Positions 7,201-10,087 of a DNA stretch of 10,087 nt are shown piece by piece. The stretch spans positions 1-10,087 of the forward strand of contig CADCWB010000225.1 in assembly GCA_902806295.1 (NCBI GenBank). The letters run 5' to 3'. The position numbers were made by a program, and so were the translations under genes. This DNA comes from an uncultured Sphingomonas sp. Its GTDB lineage: Bacteria > Pseudomonadota > Alphaproteobacteria > Sphingomonadales > Sphingomonadaceae. The notes under the pieces are model-generated. The model did not search any database. It was not told the DNA's origin and saw only the letters and a list, made by a program, of their open reading frames with translations. The first letter of the stretch is position 1, and every line of letters begins with the position of its first letter.

Positions 7201-7279
7201 GCGTCGTCCCGGCGCAGGCCGGGACCTCAGACGACCTGCGCGCAGCCTCCGGAAATCCCGGCCTTCGCCGGGATGACGC
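7201..7279. repeat. REP-like palindrome doublet (inverted pair)
   Basis: Two 25-base units at 7201-7225 and 7255-7279 are inverted relative to each other and match at 22 of 25 positions. Each unit contains its own perfect 8-base-pair hairpin. The left has stem GTCCCGGC / GCCGGGAC with loop GCAG (7206-7225), and the right has stem ATCCCGGC / GCCGGGAT with loop CTTC (7255-7274). The 29 bases between them are unrelated. The pair can form either two small hairpins or one long cruciform. It lies four bases after the korB stop and just before the spermidine-synthase-like gene. It resembles REP/BIME-type repeats, and I recall similar ATCCCGGCGAAGGCCGGGAT units from sphingomonad and related genomes. 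It could end or protect kor mRNA, but no T-run follows either stem. Confidence 0.8.
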
Positions 7280-7282
7280 AAG

Positions 7283-8302
7283 CTACTCAGCCCGCGGTTC
7301 CTTTTCGACTTGCCAGCTTTGGCCCTTGGAGACGAGCGCCTGGAGGTCCGGCTGCTTGCCCCTCGCGACCGTGGCGTTCTGCTCCAGCACGGCGGCTTCA
7401 AAGGTCGGTGCCGGGTCTTCGTAGATGACGCCCAGCGCAACCGGGAAGCCCTGCCCCGGCATCTCGACCAGCAGGTGGGCAAGCGTGCGGTTCTTTGGGT
7501 CGTGGACCAGTACGGCCGGATCGTCGCCTGCGACCACGCGCAGGGCCAGCGTCTGCGGATCGAGCGCGATACCCTTGGCGCCGCCGGCGAACAGCATCGG
7601 CTCGCCCGGCTTCAACCAAAGCTGCATCTCGCTGGCAACTTCGCGGGCAGTGAAGGGCGCGAACACGTCGTCATTGTAGACCACGCAATTCTGGAAGATC
7701 TCGATAAACGCCGCGCCCTTGTGGGCATGGGAAGTCTTTAGCACGTCCGGGAGGTTCTTGTTGATGGCGATGACGCGTGCCACGAACCGGGCGCCGGAGC
7801 CAAGCGCAAAGGCGCACGGCCGGGCCGGTCGGTCGACTGAGCCGAATGGAGTCGAGGGCGAGCGGGTGCCGACTCGGCTGGTGGGCGAGTATTGCCCCTT
7901 GGTCAGGCCGTAAATCTCGTTGTTGAACAGCAGGATCTGGCAGTCGAGATTGCGGCGTAGCACGTGCATGGTGTGGTTGCCGCCGATCGACAGCGCGTCC
8001 CCGTCCCCGGTGATGATCCATACGTCGAGCTCGGGGTTGGCAAGCTTGATCCCCGTCGCCACCGCCGGCGCCCGGCCGTGTATGGTATGGAAGCCGTAGG
8101 TTTCCATGTAGTAAGGGAAGCGGCTGGAGCAGCCGATGCCGGAGATGAACACGGTTTTCTCGCGCGCGACGCCGAGGTCTGGCATGGTCCGCTGAACCGC
8201 CTTCAGCACGGCATAATCACCGCAGCCGGGGCACCAGCGCACTTCCTGGTCGGAGGCCCAGTCCTTGGCGGTGGTTTTCTCGATGGGGGTAAGTTCGTTC
8301 AT
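7283..8302 (-). CDS. korB: 2-oxoacid:ferredoxin oxidoreductase, beta subunit
   Basis: This is the thiamine-diphosphate-binding subunit of the cytosolic enzyme that oxidatively decarboxylates a 2-oxoacid (2-oxoglutarate is the likely substrate) with CoA and reduces ferredoxin. It has 339 residues. Cys24 and Cys27 in WCPGCG, Cys58 in GIGCSSR and Cys206 in FQNCVVYND match the four 4Fe-4S ligands known in archaeal two-subunit enzymes. The ThDP motif runs from GDGD at 99-102 to NN at 127-128, followed by EIYGLTKGQYSPTS. The start ATG at 8302 is favoured because MNELTPIE leads into the conserved part and the ATG overlaps the stop of the upstream microprotein gene (ATGA). No purine-rich ribosome-binding site lies in the 20 bases before it, so it probably depends on translational coupling. 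The frame remains open to 8461 but that part overlaps the microprotein gene and the end of korA. Confidence 0.93.
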   Translation of the reverse strand: MNELTPIEKTTAKDWASDQEVRWCPGCGDYAVLKAVQRTMPDLGVAREKTVFISGIGCSSRFPYYMETYGFHTIHGRAPAVATGIKLANPELDVWIITGDGDALSIGGNHTMHVLRRNLDCQILLFNNEIYGLTKGQYSPTSRVGTRSPSTPFGSVDRPARPCAFALGSGARFVARVIAINKNLPDVLKTSHAHKGAAFIEIFQNCVVYNDDVFAPFTAREVASEMQLWLKPGEPMLFAGGAKGIALDPQTLALRVVAGDDPAVLVHDPKNRTLAHLLVEMPGQGFPVALGVIYEDPAPTFEAAVLEQNATVARGKQPDLQALVSKGQSWQVEKEPRAE

Positions 8303-8379
8303 CGGAACAGCAGCCAGTAGATGAGGAGGCAGACGACGATCAGCATCATGATCAGCGGAAAGGCACTGATGGGTCTCAT
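8299..8379 (-). CDS. 26-residue single-span membrane microprotein between korA and korB
   Basis: A 27-codon frame starts at ATG 8379, whose first bases overlap the korA stop (ATGA), and ends in a TGA that overlaps the korB start (ATGA). A good ribosome-binding site, GGAGAA at 8387-8392, ends about 9 bases before the ATG. The peptide begins MRPISAF, then has an unbroken hydrophobic stretch (about residues 7-25, with Leu, Ile, Val, Met and one Cys at 17), and ends YWLLFR, so it would make one membrane helix with an Arg near each end. I know no named family. It may encode a membrane peptide that tethers or modulates the Kor enzyme, or serve mainly as a coupling leader for korB. The frame alone is too short to be significant; the two exact overlaps and the ribosome-binding site are the main support. 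Confidence 0.62.
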   Translation of the reverse strand: MRPISAFPLIMMLIVVCLLIYWLLFR

Positions 8380-10087
8380 GCGAGAGTTCTCCGTTCCGCG
8401 CCCGGGTCGTGACCGGAGTTGGGTTCGGGCAGTTGAGTCGAATCCGCGGGCATGATGCCACCGACTTTGCCGGCCAGCGCTTCCTCGACTGCCCCTTCGA
8501 TCTCCGCGATTCGGAACGGTTGGCCCGAGACCTTGGTCAGGCTCTTCGCGTCGACGAGGAACTGGTCGCGGAGGATGGTCTTGAGCTGACCGGTATTCAT
8601 CTCCGGCACCAGGATATGCTCGTACGAGCGGAGCAAAGCGCCGAGATTGCGCGGCATCGGCGCGATGTGGCGAATGTGGATGTGGCTTACGTCGACTCCG
8701 CTGTTGCGAAGACGGCGAACAGCCTGATGAATCGGGCCGAACGTCGAGCCCCAACCGACCACCGCCAGCCTGCCGCCGGGCTGGCCGAAGCAGACGTCCT
8801 GCTCCGGGATGTCGTGAGCGATGCCAGCCACCTTGGCGTGGCGGACGCGGGTCATTTCGGCGTGGGCGGACGGCGAATAGTCGATGTCACCGCTGCCTGG
8901 CGCTTTCTCGATCCCGCCGATGCGATGCATCAGCCCGGGCGTGCCCGGCCTGATCCAGCGGCGCGCAAGCTTGGCGTCGCGCGCGAACGGAAGCACCTTC
9001 TCGCCCTCTCCCGGCGCATCGGTGTGGAAGGCGATCGGGAAGGGCTGGTAGCCGCTCATGTCCGGCACCTTCCACGGCTCGGCCGCGTTGGCGATATAGC
9101 CGTCGGTGAGCAGCATGACCGGTGTCATGTAGTGGGCGGCGATGCGGCACGCTTCGATCGCGCAGTCGAAGGCGTCGGCCGGCGAGCGCGCGGCAATCAC
9201 CGGCAGCGGGGCGTCGCCGTTGCGGCCGTAAACCGCCTGGTAGAGGTCGGATTGCTCGGTCTTGGTGGGCAGCCCGGTGGACGGCCCGCCGCGCTGCGAG
9301 TTGACGATGACCAGCGGCAGCTCGGTGATGACGGCGAGGCCGATCGCCTCGGTCTTGAGGGCGATCCCTGGCCCGGAGGAGGAGGTAACGCCCAGCTGCC
9401 CGGCATAGGAAGCGCCGAGCGCTGCGCAGATCGCCGCGATCTCGTCCTCCGCCTGGAAGGTGGTAATGCCATATTCCTTCAATCGGCTGAGCGAATGAAG
9501 GATCGGCGAGGCTGGCGTGATCGGGTAGGAGCCGAAGAACATCTTCAGCCCGGCAAGTTGAGCGCCCGCGACCAAGCCGAGTGCCAGCGACTCAGCGCCG
9601 GTGACCGTGCGGTAAAGACCCGGTTCGGCGGGTGCGGCTGGAATGTGGCGCGGGCGGACCGAAGCGCCCAGCTCCACTGTCTCGCCGTACGCGTGGCCGG
9701 CGTTCAAGGCTGCAATATTGGCTTCCGCCAGTTGCGGTGCCTTGGCGAACTTGGTCTTCAGCCAGTCGACGATCGGCGCCCGGTCGCGGTCGAACATCCA
9801 CAGGGCAAGACCCAGCGTCCACATGTTCTTGCAGCGCAGCGCTTCCTTGTTGCCGAGGCCGAACGGCTTCACGGCATCCATGGTCAGCTGCGAGATATTG
9901 AACTTCACCACCTGCCAGCGGGACAGTGAGTCGTCGTCGAGCGGATTGGATTGGTAGCCGGCCTTGGCGAGATTGCGCTGCGAGAACTCGCCCTCGTCGG
10001 CAATGATCAGCCCGCCGGGCTTCAGCGCATCGACGTTCACCTTGAGCGCGGCCGGGTTCATCGCGACGAGCACGTCGGGCGCGTCGC
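8376..10087 (-). CDS. korA: 2-oxoacid:ferredoxin oxidoreductase, alpha subunit (gamma-alpha fusion, 5' end missing)
   Basis: The gene enters from the right edge; 569 codons are visible and the N-terminus lies outside. The visible part begins in the gamma domain (LVAMNPAALKVN, then LKPGGLIIADEGEF). A linker near residue 150 leads to the alpha domain, which carries YPITP at about 187-191 (thiamine/substrate contact), TSSSGPG near 234-240 and RGGPSTGLPT near 265-274 (2-oxoacid and CoA pocket in characterised enzymes). This gamma-alpha fusion is typical of two-subunit enzymes of roughly 600-plus residues, so perhaps 30-60 residues are missing. With KorB it forms a cytosolic alpha-beta complex linking 2-oxoacid oxidation, probably of 2-oxoglutarate, to ferredoxin reduction. 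The stop TGA overlaps the start of the 26-residue microprotein gene. The Pro- and charge-rich C-terminal tail (residues after about 540) looks like a variable extension. Substrate choice cannot be read with certainty from sequence. Confidence 0.93.
   Translation of the reverse strand, partial: DAPDVLVAMNPAALKVNVDALKPGGLIIADEGEFSQRNLAKAGYQSNPLDDDSLSRWQVVKFNISQLTMDAVKPFGLGNKEALRCKNMWTLGLALWMFDRDRAPIVDWLKTKFAKAPQLAEANIAALNAGHAYGETVELGASVRPRHIPAAPAEPGLYRTVTGAESLALGLVAGAQLAGLKMFFGSYPITPASPILHSLSRLKEYGITTFQAEDEIAAICAALGASYAGQLGVTSSSGPGIALKTEAIGLAVITELPLVIVNSQRGGPSTGLPTKTEQSDLYQAVYGRNGDAPLPVIAARSPADAFDCAIEACRIAAHYMTPVMLLTDGYIANAAEPWKVPDMSGYQPFPIAFHTDAPGEGEKVLPFARDAKLARRWIRPGTPGLMHRIGGIEKAPGSGDIDYSPSAHAEMTRVRHAKVAGIAHDIPEQDVCFGQPGGRLAVVGWGSTFGPIHQAVRRLRNSGVDVSHIHIRHIAPMPRNLGALLRSYEHILVPEMNTGQLKTILRDQFLVDAKSLTKVSGQPFRIAEIEGAVEEALAGKVGGIMPADSTQLPEPNSGHDPGAERRTLA
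8387..8392 (-). promoter_or_regulatory. Ribosome-binding site of the korA/korB microprotein gene
   Basis: On the minus strand GGAGAA lies inside the 3' end of korA, with 9 bases between GGAG and the ATG at 8379. It is the only clear Shine-Dalgarno sequence near the korA-korB junction. korB itself has none, which suggests that ribosomes for the downstream part of the operon load here. Confidence 0.55.

Noticed and set aside
8409..9929. 506-codon open frame on the plus strand
   Set aside because: It is antisense to korA, whose motifs are unambiguous. Its Arg/Asp/Gly/Ala-rich translation is typical of an antisense frame in a high-GC gene.

Overview
The window reads as a chromosomal segment of an alphaproteobacterium, most likely a sphingomonad. 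This rests on the high GC content, the style of the proteins, the purF-SDR gene pair, and a doublet of short GC-rich palindromes that resembles the REP-like repeats I remember from sphingomonad genomes. It is inference from the sequence and from memory of families; no search was run. I see no insertion sequence, phage gene, CRISPR array, tRNA or rRNA. Gene density is high and the content is mostly ordinary housekeeping.

Layout. At the left edge a small lipoprotein gene runs on the minus strand and leaves the window, probably one base before its stop. It is divergent from purF, the first committed enzyme of purine synthesis, which is followed 35 bases later by a short-chain dehydrogenase. These two face a long series of minus-strand genes across a 27-base convergent gap. 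In transcription order (right to left) the minus-strand series is: korA, a 2-oxoacid:ferredoxin oxidoreductase alpha subunit cut by the right edge; a 26-residue single-helix membrane microprotein; korB, the beta subunit; a repeat doublet; an aminopropyltransferase-like SAM-fold protein; a YdjM-type membrane hydrolase; a DNA photolyase; and a cyclopropane-fatty-acid-synthase-type methyltransferase.

How the genes work together. korA and korB encode one enzyme that couples oxidative decarboxylation of a 2-oxoacid (probably 2-oxoglutarate) with CoA to ferredoxin reduction. The microprotein gene overlaps both by four-base ATGA junctions, and korB has no visible ribosome-binding site of its own, so the three look translationally coupled. 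phr and cfa are 10 bases apart. That pairing recalls the photooxidative-stress regulon of Rhodobacter sphaeroides, where a photolyase gene and a cyclopropane-synthase-like gene are co-regulated, and it suggests DNA repair plus membrane-lipid modification under light stress. The aminopropyltransferase-like and YdjM-like genes overlap by one base and form a second coupled pair.

The observations most worth a second look are the korA/korB microprotein, the REP doublet beside a gene whose conserved-looking N-terminus lacks a standard start codon, and a photolyase that seems to have lost the outermost Trp of its electron-transfer triad.
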